Below are positions 1 through 8,676 of a stretch of DNA of 64,000 nt, in pieces (position 1 is the stretch's first letter; each line of letters begins with the position of its first letter). The position numbers were made by a program, and so were the translations under genes. The notes under the pieces were generated by a model. It made no database searches and had not been told where the DNA came from. It saw only the letters and a program-made list of their open reading frames with translations. Origin of the DNA: DATARH01 sp963789255 (GTDB taxonomy: Bacteria > Pseudomonadota > Alphaproteobacteria > ATCC43930 > CGMCC-115725); contig CAWBJW010000003.1 of the NCBI GenBank assembly GCA_963789255.1, positions 248,001-312,000 on the forward strand, in the 5' to 3' direction.

Positions 1-117
1 GTCGCCGATCTGGGCGACCCGGCCGATCTGTTCGAGGCGCGGCGCGAGCACGACGCTGCCGATGCGCTGCCGGCTCTCGTCGAGCCAGGCGTGCAGATCG
101 TCAACGAGCGTGGCCAT
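1..117 (-). CDS. atpA: N-type F1Fo ATPase alpha subunit, N-terminus (partial)
   Basis: The first 39 codons of a gene that leaves the window at the left edge. The start is the ATG at 115-117 and it reads MATLVDDLHAWL followed by GSVVLAPRLEQIGRVAQIGD. The amphipathic N-terminus and the 'IGRVAQIGD' strand match the beta-barrel start of F1 alpha subunits. It overlaps the end of the b-subunit gene by 17 bp, consistent with translational coupling. Its place after c and b agrees with the N-ATPase order atpDCQRBEFAG, so atpG should lie just outside the window. The catalytic domain is not in view, so the call rests mostly on context. Confidence 0.8.
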   Translation of the reverse strand, partial: MATLVDDLHAWLDESRQRIGSVVLAPRLEQIGRVAQIGD

Positions 118-860
118 CGGCCTCGATCTCAGTGCGCATTGCGGCGAGCGCGCTCTGCCAGGAGAAGCGCAGAACCGCGTTGGGGAAATGCAGCTCCGCG
201 CCGGCGACGAGTTGCGGCTCTGCGGCAAAATCGACGGTGATGTGCTCGCCCAGCGCCCGAAGCAGACGGGTCCGCCACTGCTCGGCGGCTTCGGGCGGCA
301 GCGCCGACGCGGTCACGATCTTGACCGGGACGGGCTCGGCAAGCGGTTGCGTCAAGGCCTCTCTTTCGGTCTTTCGGCAGCGCGGCAGATATTGCTCGAT
401 GCGCTCGATCCATGCCTCGCGCGCGCAATTTCATCGGCATTTCGGCAGAGCAGCCGGACGGCGATCTCCGCGCCGAGGTCGAGCGCGATCTGCCGCGCTT
501 CGGCCAGCGCCTCGCCGCGCTCAACCGAGAGGGTCTTGCGCGCGCCGTCGAGGAATGCCGCCGCGTCGCTTTCCGCCTGGGCTGCGCCGCGCCGCCGCTG
601 CCTTCTTCCGCCTCGGCCGCCGCTTCCTTCAGCGCCGCCGCCCGCTCGGCCGCAATGCCGGCGCGGTCGGCCTCGACTGCGGCGAGTTGCTCTTTCGCCT
701 TGGCTTCGGCCGCGCGTGCGTCGGCATATTGCTTGTCGACCTCGGCGCGGCGCGCATCGACCAGGCGCAGCACCGGCCGGTACAGGAAGCGATGCAGCAG
801 CCAGACGAGGATCGCGAAATTGACCGTCTGCAGCGCGAAGGTGGACCAGTCGAAATGCAT
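101..860 (-). CDS. atpF: N-type ATPase b subunit (frameshifted)
   Basis: Peripheral stalk subunit joining Fo to F1. It starts MHFDWSTFALQTVNFAILVW, a single N-terminal membrane helix followed by an Arg/Tyr-rich turn and a long Ala/Glu/Lys-rich coiled coil. One extra base near position 600 shifts the frame; the remainder continues in another frame through EAWIERIEQYLPR and ends at the TGA at 101-103. The reconstructed length of about 253 residues fits N-ATPase b subunits, which carry a C-terminal extension replacing the separate delta subunit. The start lies 3 bp after the end of atpE. The break looks like a sequence error because both halves are well preserved. Confidence 0.85.
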
Positions 861-862
861 GC

Positions 863-1108
863 TCACCCGGCGTACGGATTGGCGAAGAGCAGCAGCAGGG
901 CGACGACCAGGCAGTAGATCGCCATCGTCTCGATCATCGCGAGGCCGACGAACAGCGTGCGCGAGATCGTGCCCGCCGCCTCGGGCTGCCGGGCGATCGC
1001 GTCCATCGCCGCGGCGACCGAGCGGCCTTCGCCGAGCGCCGGGCCGATCGAGCCGATCGAGACGGCGAACGCGGCGGCGATGATGCTGATGAGCTTGATC
1101 GTGTCCAT
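863..1108 (-). CDS. atpE: N-type ATPase c subunit (rotor ring)
   Basis: An intact 81-residue, two-helix hairpin protein that forms the ion-carrying rotor ring. The polar loop reads AIARQPEAAG, the classic RQP loop. Helix 1 carries GPALGEGRS, with Glu at the position of the sodium-ligand Gln of Ilyobacter. Helix 2 carries AMIETMAIYCL with the essential carboxylate Glu followed by Thr. The two-carboxylate arrangement is typical of N-type c subunits; whether H+ or Na+ is carried cannot be settled from sequence. It lies between atpB and atpF and is the only unbroken gene of the operon in view. Confidence 0.95.
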   Translation of the reverse strand: MDTIKLISIIAAAFAVSIGSIGPALGEGRSVAAAMDAIARQPEAAGTISRTLFVGLAMIETMAIYCLVVALLLLFANPYAG

Positions 1109-1117
1109 GGGCCCTCC

Positions 1118-1792
1118 TCAGCCTGGCTCGGCCGTGTCGACCGCGGCGCCAATGAAAACGGTGGCGAGAATGGTGAAGATGTAGGCCTGCACCACGCCGA
1201 CGAGGATCTCGAGCGCCATCAGCGGGATCGGCACGAACAGCCCGGCCAGCGCGACGACCAGCGCGATCACGAACTCGCCGCTCATGACATTGCCGAACAG
1301 ACGCACCATCAGGGAGAAGGTGCGCGTCACCTCGGAGACGATGTTGAGCGGCAGCATGATCAGCTTGGGCTGGGCGAAGCTCGCGAGATAGCCGAGCGGG
1401 CCCGCGGGCGCGCACGCCGAAATAATGCACCGCGACAAAGACGATCAGCGCCAGCGCCGCCGGCGTTTCAAGCTTGCCGGTCGGCGCCTCGACCCCCGGC
1501 AGCACCCCGGACAGATTGGCGGCGACGAGAAAGATGAAGAGCGTGCCGAGCAGCGGCAGAAAGGGCCGCGGGTTCTTGCGGATCGACCTCGTCGATCTGG
1601 CCCATGATGCCGGTGACGATCAGTTCCAACACCGCCTGGCGCCGGTCCGGGTGCAACGCCAGCCGGCGCGTCGCAAGCCAGGAGCCAAGAGCCAGCACCG
1701 CCATGATCGCCCAGGTCGTCACCACCGGCCGGGTGATCGCGACCGGGCCGAGATGGAACAGGACCGTGCTGGCAAGCGGCGAGGCGTGCCAT
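1118..1792 (-). CDS. atpB: N-type ATPase a subunit (frameshifted)
   Basis: Membrane stator subunit that conducts ions past the c-ring. Pieces in different frames join into one protein: MARLAA, then STVLFHLGPVAITRP, then LATRRLALHPDRRQAVLELI, then GVLPGVEAPTGKLETPAALA, and finally an intact C-terminus with MVRLFGNVMSGEFVIALVVA, the conserved helix containing the essential Arg. Breaks lie near 1410 (one extra G in a GGG run), 1575 and 1773 (one extra T). The ATG at 1790-1792 overlaps the atpR stop (TGATG). About 224 residues, normal for the family. Three separate indels in a gene with full conservation suggest sequence error rather than decay. Confidence 0.85.
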
Positions 1793-2082
1793 CACGCCGT
1801 CCGTCCGCGCCGCGCGCAACGCCAGCGCGCGCGCCGCGAGAAAGCCGAGAAAGGCGGCGAGCAGCGGGAGGGCGCCGAGCCGCGCGGCAAAGCCGAGAAA
1901 GGCGATCGCGCCGGCGATGCCGGGCGAGGGTCAGGACCGCCGGCGACAAGGCGGCCGCCTCCCGCCGCGTAAAATTCGACGGTCCGCCGCAGCGCCGCGA
2001 AATAAACCCAGCCGAAAACAAGCCCGCGCAGCCGCCAAAGCCGCGGCGATGCGCGAGACCGAGAGCGAGCGCCCGCCGTCAT
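1792..2082 (-). CDS. atpR: N-ATPase accessory membrane protein AtpR (frameshifted)
   Basis: A small membrane protein found only in N-type ATPase operons. The visible N-terminal part has the helix RLRGLVFGWVYFAALRRTVE; after a break near 1955 a second hydrophobic stretch continues (LSPAVLTLA). Size of about 97 residues and position between atpQ and atpB match AtpR. Its ATG overlaps the end of atpQ as ATGA (2079-2082). AtpR is thought to help c-ring assembly or ion selectivity; that role comes from the family, not from this sequence. The exact C-terminus is uncertain because of the broken frame. Confidence 0.7.
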   Translation of the reverse strand: MTAGARSRSRASPRLWRLRGLVFGWVYFAALRRTVEFYAAGGGRLVAGGPDPRPASPARSPFSALPRGSAPSRCSPPFSAFSRRARWRCARRGRTA

Positions 2083-2381
2083 TCGCGATATATCCTCTTC
2101 CAGGCGAGCCAGCAGCCGAGGGCGAGGCCGGCAACGAGCAATCCCAGCGTCCAGAAGATCCCCGAAACGAAGGTACGCGGTCGAGCCAGCGGCCGGCGAA
2201 GATGCCGATCAGGGTCGGCGTCACGATGGTCCAGCCGAGCGCGCCGATCATCGCCAGGTTCTGCCCGATCGAGCGCTCTCCTTCGCGCTGCCAGCGCTCG
2301 CGCCGGTCGCGCCGCAGCCTGACCGCCTCGTCGAGGCGTTCGGGGTGGTCGGGCGGGTCTTCCGGTGGGCGCCGGTGTCAT
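2079..2381 (-). CDS. atpQ: N-ATPase AtpI-like subunit AtpQ (frameshifted)
   Basis: An AtpI-related two-helix membrane protein. It begins MTPAPTGRPARPP at the ATG 2379-2381. Helix 1, in another frame, reads ALGWTIVTPTLIGIFAGRWL followed by DR, the AtpI/AtpQ signature. Helix 2, back in the first frame, reads SGIFWTLGLLVAGLALGCWL. Two compensating frameshifts (near 2350 and 2165) leave the total length a multiple of three, about 100 residues. It is coupled to atpC by an ATGA overlap upstream and to atpR downstream. In N-ATPase operons it sits between the epsilon and a subunit genes, as here. Confidence 0.8.
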   Translation of the reverse strand: MTPAPTGRPARPPRTPRRGGQAAARPARALAARRRALDRAEPGDDRRARLDHRDADPDRHLRRPLARPRTFVSGIFWTLGLLVAGLALGCWLAWKRIYRE

Positions 2382-2838
2382 GGCCCGAAACCCGTCGTCG
2401 GCTCGTGCCGCCGGCACCGCCGGGCATCGACGGGGCGCCTTCGGTGCGAAGAAAGCGGACGATCTGGCGGATCGCAGCAAGATAGAGGCGCTGCGCGTCG
2501 GTGCGCGCCGCCTGCTCGTCGGCGAGCTCGGCGGCGGAACCCGGCGAGCACCTCGGACTTCGAGACGACTGCAGATCGTCGCCCGGCACCGCCTCCGGCG
2601 AGCGCGATCGCGATCGTGTCGCCGCCGCGCACTTCGAGCATGCCGCCGCGCAGCGGCGAGATGGTGCTCGGTGCCGCTGCTCGTCGCGCCAGCTCGCCAC
2701 CGAGACGGCGAGCGCGGTCAGGAAATCGGCGTGGCCGGGCAGGATGCCGAACGCGCCGGTTTCGTCCTCGGCCCGCAGATGCGCGACATCGTCAGCCTCG
2801 ACGACGATCGCGAGCGGCGTGGTGACGGTCAGCTTCAC
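2378..2838 (-). CDS. atpC: N-type ATPase epsilon subunit (frameshifted)
   Basis: F1 central-stalk subunit. The N-terminal beta-sandwich is clear: VKLTVTTPLAIVVEADDVAH, then a GAFGILPGHADFLTAL segment, the hallmark epsilon motif. After a break near 2680 the protein continues MLEVRGGDTIAIAL, then a second break leads into a helical C-terminus. The GTG start (2836-2838) overlaps the atpD stop as GTGA. About 150 residues, slightly long for epsilon but usual for the N-type. In this operon type atpC directly follows atpD, rather than ending the operon as in standard atp operons. Confidence 0.82.
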
Positions 2839-4304
2839 GACGCCTCTGCCTTCGCTTGCGCCTCCTTCTGCCGCGCCTCCGCCAGATCGCCGACCATGTA
2901 GAGCGAGCCCTCGGCCCAGTCGTCGGCCTCGCCGTCGAGGATCGCGCGGCAACCGGCGAGCGTCGCCTCGAGTTCGACCGTGCGGCCCGGCTTGCCGGTG
3001 AAGGCGACGGTCACCATGAAGGGCTGCGTCAGAAAGCGCATCAGATGGCGGGCGCGCTTGACCGCGGTGCGATCGGCCGCGCTCAGCTCCTCGATGCCGA
3101 GCAGCGCGATGATCTCCTGCAGCTCGCGGTAATGGGCGATCGTTTTGCGCACCTCCTGCGCGGTTCGGTAATGCGCTTCGCCGACGAGCCGCGGGTCGAG
3201 CAGGCTCGAGGTCGAGGCAAGCGGATCGACCGCCGGATACATCCCCTCGCTCGCCATGTCGCGCGACAGCACGATCGAGGAATCGAGATGGCTGAAGATC
3301 TCGGCGACGGCCGGGTCGGTGAAATCGTCGGCCGGGACATAGACCGCCTGGATCGAGGTGATGGCGGCCCCGGCGACCGAGGCGATGCGCTCTTCGAACT
3401 CGGCGATCTCGCTGGCGAGCGTCGGCTGGTAGCCGACGCGCGACGGCAAGCGGCCCAAGCAGCCCCGACACCTCGCCGCCGGCCTGGACCAGGCGGTACA
3501 CGTTGTCGATCAGCAGCAGCACGTTCTCGTGGGCCGCTGTCGCGGAAATGCTCGGCGATGGCCAGCGCCGTCAGGCCCGGCCCGCCAGCGCGCGCCGGGC
3601 GGCTCGTTCATCTGGCCGAACACCAGCGCGGTGCGCTTCAGCACGCCGGACTGCCCGAGTTCGAGCAACAGCTCATGCCCTTCGCGCGAGCGCTCGCCGA
3701 TCCCGGCGAATACCGAAATCCCGGAATGGCGCTCGACCGTGGTGCGGATCAGCTCCATGATCAGCACGGTCTTGCCGACCCCGGCGCCGCCGAACATGGC
3801 GGCCTTGCCGCCTTCGATCAAGCGGCGCCAGCAGGTCGATGACCTTGATGCCGGTGTGAAAGATCTCGCGCGCGCCGCTCTGCCGATCGAGCGCCGGCGC
3901 CGGCGCGTGGATCGGCCGGCGCTCGATGTCGGCGGGCAGCGCCGGACCGCGGTCGACCGGCTCGCCGAGCACATTGAGCAGCCGACCGAGCACCGCCTCG
4001 CCGACCGGCGCACGGATCGGCGCGCCGAGCGGCGCGCGCGGCGGTGCCGCGCCGCAGCCCGGCGGTGCCGCCGAGCGCCACCAGCCCGCACCATGGCCGG
4101 GCCGAGATGCTGCTGCACCTCGGCGATGAGCGGCGGGCCGAGATCCCATTCGATCGCGACGGCCTCGTTGATCGCCGGCAACATGCCGGCGGGGAACGCG
4201 ATGTCGACGACCGAGCCATGCACCGCGATGACGCGGCCCAAGCTCGGGTCGGATGCGGATGCCTGCGTCGAAACCGCCATTGTTGCCGGGGACCTGCTTG
4301 TCAT
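2835..4304 (-). CDS. atpD: N-type F1Fo ATPase beta subunit (multiple frameshifts)
   Basis: Catalytic subunit of F1. The N-terminus reads SLGRVIAVHGSVVDIAFPAG. The Walker A loop is GGAGVGKT, followed by ELIRTTVERHSGISVFAGIG and ERSREG. After a break comes LLLIDNVYRLVQAGGEVSGL (Walker B region), then PSRVGYQPTLASEIAEFEER and a C-terminus ending KAEAS. At least four frame changes occur (near 4110, 3830, 3560 and 3455). About 490 residues in all, close to the family norm, and no domain is missing. First gene of the atpDCQRBEFA operon; the start could be the ATG at 4304 or the in-frame ATG at 4280. Confidence 0.88.
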
Positions 4305-4397
4305 TTGCCATGCGCGGCATCTCCGCTGCCCACATGTGCCCCTTTGTCAAGGCCCGGCATTGATCTATCTCATGCGAAGCGATCGGGCCGGCATCGT

Positions 4398-5097
4398 TCA
4401 GTGCGTATGGCGCAAATGTTCGGGGTCGAACTCGCCCTTCGCCATCGCGAGATGGTGCAGCTGATGCCACGGCCCGCTGACCAGCAAGCCGATGAAACCG
4501 AGACCGCGAATGTGCTGGATTTCCTTGGCGGTGGTCGCGGTGACCGTCAGCAGTTCGCCATTCGGCAGCGGAGCGGCTTTGGCGTTCCAGCCATTCAGGC
4601 CATTTGCCATCTGAACCCAGGCGGGGATCATCCGCTGGATGGCGACAAGCGTGCGCCCGCTGCCGGTAACCGCGATCTCTAAGCCGCCGTCGATCTGTTT
4701 CGGGGCGGCATCGGCCTTGAGCGTGACCTCGTTCATATCGATGAGATGCTGGCGCAGCGTTTCGAGATCGACCTTCGACCAATCGGTCTTCGGGTCGGCA
4801 TCGAGGATTTCGCACAATCTCTTGGATCGCGCCGAATGCGTCCTGGCCGGGCATCGTCGGCGTTGTCGAGGCCGCGCGCATAACGGCATGACCGCCCATC
4901 GGCATCATGGCCTGGTGCCGGCGCAGCATCTCCGGCATGTGGCCCGGCCCCATCGGATGCTGACCGGGTTGCATCATTTGCTGCATGTGATCCGGCCCCA
5001 TTGGCTGCTGGCCGGACGCGGTTTCGGCGGCCGCGACGCCTGATGCCGCGACGGCGACGGCGGCACCAATCGCCAAGAGCTTGTGGGTGGAAAGCAT
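4398..5097 (-). CDS. Met/His-rich exported protein of unknown function (frameshifted)
   Basis: The N-terminus has a clear signal peptide (MLSTHKLLAIGAAVAVAASG, then AAAETASG). A Met/His/Pro/Gln-rich stretch follows with repeated MGPDHM, QHPMGPGHM and RRHQAMMPM units, of a kind that can bind copper or other soft metals. One break near 4815 leads into a conserved-looking domain containing DADPKTDWSKVDLETLRQHL and a C-terminal LVSGPWHQLHHLAMAKGEFD. About 233 residues. I do not recognise the family; the metal link is inference from composition. It lies 94 bp upstream of the N-ATPase operon on the same strand and downstream of a Crp/Fnr regulator. Confidence 0.65.
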
Positions 5098-5188
5098 AAG
5101 TAAACCTCATCGGGGGGGTCATGCTGCGCACTGTATCCGGCAACCATCCATCTCCTGCATGATTAGGATCATGCGATGGCCGATTTCG

Positions 5189-5795
5189 TTAAGCTGCCGC
5201 AAATTTCTCGAGCAGGATTGCGGTCCGTATACGCCTGACAAACCCCTCGGCCTCCAGCCTGGCGAGGGTTCGATACAGCGCCTCGCGCGTCATGCCGAGC
5301 TCCGCCGCGATGTCCTGAAGCTGGCCCTCGATCGCGATGCTGCGGCCGTGACGACCGGCGCGCAGCCGCAGATACTGAAGCACGCGCTCTCGGGCCGAGC
5401 GGATGTTGCGCAATTCCATGCGCGCCCGGAGTTCCTGGAGCTCGATGCGCGAGGCGCGCCATGAACGCCTCGGCGAGCGCGGGGTTCGCGCGCATTGCCT
5501 CCATTACGGTCGCCTTGGGATAGACCCGGACCCGGGATGGCGCGGCGGCGACTGCGTCGCAGTGGTAATCCTCGGCAAAGAGGGAGGCTTCGGCAAAGAA
5601 CTCACCCCGGCGCGCGGTATGGAGAACCACCAGGTGATCATCGGCGGTGCGCCGGACGAGCCTCAGCCGGCCGCTTTCGACCTGGTAGATTGCCCGAGCC
5701 CGGTCGCCCTGCTTGAAAAGGACATCGCCCGCGGCAAGCTCGCGGACGATGCTCCCGGCATCGAGTAGGGGCAGCAGGGCGGCGGCAGGTCGCAT
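5189..5795 (-). CDS. Crp/Fnr family transcriptional regulator (frameshifted)
   Basis: Cyclic-nucleotide-type beta-barrel at the N-terminus: SIVRELAAGDVLFKQGDRAR followed by IYQVESGRLRLVRR and GEFFAEASLF. After a break near 5460 the C-terminal winged helix continues: NIRSARERVLQYLRL and LQDIAAELGMTREALYRTLA. The AELGMTREALYRTLARLE helix-turn-helix is typical of the Crp/Fnr DNA-binding domain. No N-terminal Cys cluster is visible, so it is not an Fnr-type Fe-S sensor; the ligand is unknown. About 202 residues. It is transcribed towards the Met-rich gene, roughly 90 bp away, which makes that gene or the atp operon plausible targets. Confidence 0.85.
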
Positions 5796-5871
5796 CGGAT
5801 TGGCGGTGCCGGTGGCGAGGGGCCGACCCCCGTCCGGGTCAGCCCCCGTCGTCGAGATTTGAGGGATGCGC

Positions 5872-6801
5872 TTATTTCTTCGCGACCGGCACCGGGATCC
5901 CGGGGATCTTCACCCTGACCGCGCCGAGGTGGTTGCGGCTGGTGAAATAGAGGGTCTTCCAGTCGTCGCCGCCGAACGCGATGTTGGTGGTGGCCGGCGC
6001 GCCGTGCACGATGCGGCCGAGCTTCAGACCGTGCGAATCCATGATCCAGATGCCGCCCGCCCCGCCGCAATAGACGTTGCCTGCGACATCGACCTTCATG
6101 CCGTCGGGGACGCCGGGTTCTTCGCCGCGCAGCTCTACAAAAACCCGGTCGGTATGCTTCGCCAGCATGCCGCTGGGGAGCAACTCGAAGGCGCGGATAT
6201 GGCCGCGCCGCGTGTCGTTGATGTAGATCTGCGTTTCATCCGGCGAGAAGGCGAGTCCGTTGGGCAGGACGAAATCGTCGCTGAGCAGGCTCAGCGTGCC
6301 GAGATCCGGCGTCACCCGGTAGACGCCGGGAAACGTCAGGTCCCACTGCTCGGGAGCGGCAGGGCTGGTCCACGGGTCGGTGAAGTAGATGACGCCGTCC
6401 GACCTGACGACGACGTCATTGGGGCGGTTGAGCCGGTGCCCCTGAAAGCTGTTGGCGATGACGGTGATGCTGCCGTCGGGCTCCTGGCGGGTAACGCGGC
6501 GGCTGTCGTGCTCGCAGGCGATCAGCCGGCCCTGGAGGTCGCGGGTCAAGCCGTTCGCCCGGTTGGTCGGTTCGAGGAACAGCACGGCGCCCTTGCCCGG
6601 CTCATGCTTCATCCGCCGGTTGTTGTGGATATCGCTGAACAGCAGATAGCCGCCCTCCTTCCACCACAGCGGTCCCTCCGCCGGACCCTGGGCTCCGCCA
6701 AAGCCATCGGCGAGATGCTGGATCGGCTCCACAAGAGAGATGATATCTTCCAGCTTCCCTTCGAACTGCTCGATACGCGGCGACAATCCACTGTCTGACA
6801 T
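5872..6801 (-). CDS. SMP-30/gluconolactonase/LRE family protein
   Basis: An intact 309-residue six-bladed beta-propeller hydrolase. Family marks in order: EGPLWWKEGGYLLFSDI (first metal-ligand Glu in the 'EGP' motif), ANGLTRDLQGRLIACEH, HRLNRPNDVVVRSDGVIYFT (the 'RPND' Asn ligand), LPNGLAFSPDETQIYIND, and a C-terminal VKIPGIPVPVAKK. Members hydrolyse aldonolactones or related lactones using one divalent metal ion; the substrate here is not determinable. No signal peptide is visible, so it is probably cytosolic. It stands alone, divergent from the monooxygenase gene that starts about 200 bp to the right. Confidence 0.9.
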   Translation of the reverse strand: MSDSGLSPRIEQFEGKLEDIISLVEPIQHLADGFGGAQGPAEGPLWWKEGGYLLFSDIHNNRRMKHEPGKGAVLFLEPTNRANGLTRDLQGRLIACEHDSRRVTRQEPDGSITVIANSFQGHRLNRPNDVVVRSDGVIYFTDPWTSPAAPEQWDLTFPGVYRVTPDLGTLSLLSDDFVLPNGLAFSPDETQIYINDTRRGHIRAFELLPSGMLAKHTDRVFVELRGEEPGVPDGMKVDVAGNVYCGGAGGIWIMDSHGLKLGRIVHGAPATTNIAFGGDDWKTLYFTSRNHLGAVRVKIPGIPVPVAKK

Positions 6802-6998
6802 GGCGAACCCTCCGATCGATTGTGCATGGTCAGCGGTGCAGAACGACCCGCAGGTTACTCGCCGATCTCGGCCAGGCCCACCGTCTTCGCATGGCGGCCT
6901 GCCATGCCGGGGTTGCCGAGGCCACCCGTCATCCGTCGAGATTGATCGGCGACGGGTCGCACCCTAGGATCGCCGCCAACGGAACGAGGGGAACGGCC

Positions 6999-7844
6999 AT
7001 GGAATTCGGCGCGTCGATCTTTTTCACCGATTACTCGATCTCGCCGGCAGAGCTGGCGCTTGCCCTGGAGGAGCGCGGCTTCGACTCGGTCTGGGCCGCC
7101 GAGCATTCGCATATTCCGGTGCCGCGGCGCACGCCGGCGCCGGGCGGCGGCGAACTGCACAAGCGCTATTACGACGTGATGGACCCGTTCGTGACCCTGA
7201 CCGCGGCGGCAGCGGCCACCAAGCGCCTCAAGCTCGCGACCGGCATCTGCCTCGTCATCCAGCGCGACACGATCCAGACCGCCAAGCTGGTCGCCTCGAT
7301 CGACCAGGTCTCGGGCGGCCGGTTTCTGTTCGGCATCGGCGGCGGCTGGAACGCCGAGGAGATCGAGAACCACGGCACCGTCTTCGCCACTCGCATGCAA
7401 AAGATGCGCGAGCAGATCGAGGCGATGAAGGCGATCTGGACCAAGTCGAAGCCCGAATACCACGGCGACATCGTCGATTTCCCGCCGATGATGACCTGGC
7501 CGAAGCCGGTGCAGAAGCCGCACCCGCCGGTCATCCTCGGCGGCGCCTTCCCGTGGGCGGCGCGGCGCGCCATCCGCTATGGCGACGGCTGGTACCCGAA
7601 CGCATCCAGCGGCAACCCCGAAGAATACATGCCGGTCTTCCGCCAGATGGCGGTCGAGGCCGGGCGCGATCCCGCCTCGCTGCCGTTGACGCTCAGCGGC
7701 GCGCCCGATGATCCCGACCGGCTGAAACGGTTCCGCGATCTCGGCGCGGCGCGGGTCAACGTCACGCTGATGTCGGAAACGCGCGACCAGATCCTGCCGG
7801 TGCTGGACCGCTGGGCCGGCTACATCCGGCAATTGCGCAGTTGA
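6999..7844 (+). CDS. LLM-class (luciferase-like, probably F420-dependent) oxidoreductase
   Basis: An intact 281-residue TIM-barrel flavin/F420 oxidoreductase. It starts MEFGASIFFTDYSISPAELA, with GFDSVWAAEHSHIP (the luciferase-family strand with a conserved His), then KLATGICLVIQRDTIQTAKL, VSGGRFLFGIGGGWNAEEIE and KPHPPVILGGA. The pattern matches the TIGR03619-type F420-dependent group; the cofactor assignment is inferred from family. The ATG at 6999 is chosen because a GA-rich Shine-Dalgarno (GGAACGAGGGG) lies just upstream; longer in-frame alternatives lack one. No operon partner is evident. Confidence 0.9.
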   Translation: MEFGASIFFTDYSISPAELALALEERGFDSVWAAEHSHIPVPRRTPAPGGGELHKRYYDVMDPFVTLTAAAAATKRLKLATGICLVIQRDTIQTAKLVASIDQVSGGRFLFGIGGGWNAEEIENHGTVFATRMQKMREQIEAMKAIWTKSKPEYHGDIVDFPPMMTWPKPVQKPHPPVILGGAFPWAARRAIRYGDGWYPNASSGNPEEYMPVFRQMAVEAGRDPASLPLTLSGAPDDPDRLKRFRDLGAARVNVTLMSETRDQILPVLDRWAGYIRQLRS

Positions 7845-8008
7845 GCTGCCGGTGCCATCGGCGATCAATCGCTGGTGCGTTTTCGAACGATCACCGCGAT
7901 GGGTAGCGGCCAGCACCGCGAAATCTTGTCGCCCTATGAGCGATCCGCTATCAAACCGTCATGTTCGCGTGCTATTGCGGGCAAGCGAGGGTAACGGAAG
8001 GTCGATCG

Positions 8009-8572
8009 GTGGCGAACTCGCTCGATAGCTGTCCAGCCTTGGTGCTCAACGCGGATTTTCGCCCGCTCAGTTATTTCCCGTTGTCGCTGTGGGCGTGGCA
8101 GGACGCGGTGAAGGCGGTGTTTCTCGAACGCGTCTACATCATCGACCATTACGATGCCTATGTGCGCAGCCCCTCTTTGGAGATGCGTCTGCCGAGCGTC
8201 ATCGCCCTCAAGGAATATGTCCAGGCGGCGCGCCACCCGGCCTTCACCCGGTTCAACGTGTTCCTGCGCGACCGCTTCACCTGTCAGTATTGCGGGCGTC
8301 CCCACCCCTCGCACGAGCTGACCTTCGACCACGTCGTGCCGCGCTCGCGCGGCGGCACCACGGTGTGGAGCAATGTCGTCACCGCCTGCGGCGGCTGCAA
8401 CCTGCTGAAAGGCAATCGGCTTCCGAAGCAGAGCGGGCTTTACCCGCGAACCCGGCCGATCCAGCCGACCACCTTTATGTTGCAGCAGAACGGCCGCGCC
8501 TTCCCGCCCAACTATCTGCATGAAAGCTGGCGGGATTACCTCTACTGGGATACCGAGCTGGACCCGTCGTAG
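8009..8572 (+). CDS. HNH endonuclease
   Basis: A protein of about 187 residues with a conserved N-terminus (PALVLNADFRPLSYFPLSLW, QDAVKAVF) and a zinc-finger HNH nuclease core: FTCQYCG, then ELTFDHVVPRSRGGTTVWSN, then ACGGCNLLKGNR. The two CxxC pairs and the DH...N...H arrangement are intact, so it should be active. Family members are widespread stand-alone alphaproteobacterial proteins of unclear role. I choose the GTG at 8009 because GGAAGG lies just upstream and family proteins start near this point; an in-frame ATG at 7961 would add 16 residues. Confidence 0.88.
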   Translation: MANSLDSCPALVLNADFRPLSYFPLSLWAWQDAVKAVFLERVYIIDHYDAYVRSPSLEMRLPSVIALKEYVQAARHPAFTRFNVFLRDRFTCQYCGRPHPSHELTFDHVVPRSRGGTTVWSNVVTACGGCNLLKGNRLPKQSGLYPRTRPIQPTTFMLQQNGRAFPPNYLHESWRDYLYWDTELDPS

Positions 8573-8596
8573 AACGCTGAGGCAGCGTATTTATCC

Positions 8597-8622
8597 GTCA
8601 TGGCCGGGCTTGTCCCGGCCAT
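8597..8622. repeat. Dispersed palindromic repeat, type A (short copy)
   Basis: A 26-bp unit, GTCATGGCCGGGCTTGTCCC followed by GGCCAT, containing the perfect 7-bp stem GGCCGGG/CCCGGCC. The same 26 bp recur at 15675-15700. It lies between the convergent HNH and NTF2-like genes, so it may also act as a transcription terminator. No T-tract follows. Confidence 0.75.
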
Positions 8623-8676
8623 TCACGGCATCACGTTTTCGGTCGAAAATGGAAAGGGTCGCGGCCTGAACGGTGA

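Noticed and set aside
129..1505. A 458-codon minus-strand ORF across atpB, atpE and atpF
   Set aside because: It drifts between the a- and b-subunit frames through the indels and is antisense-like in between; the three atp genes explain the region.
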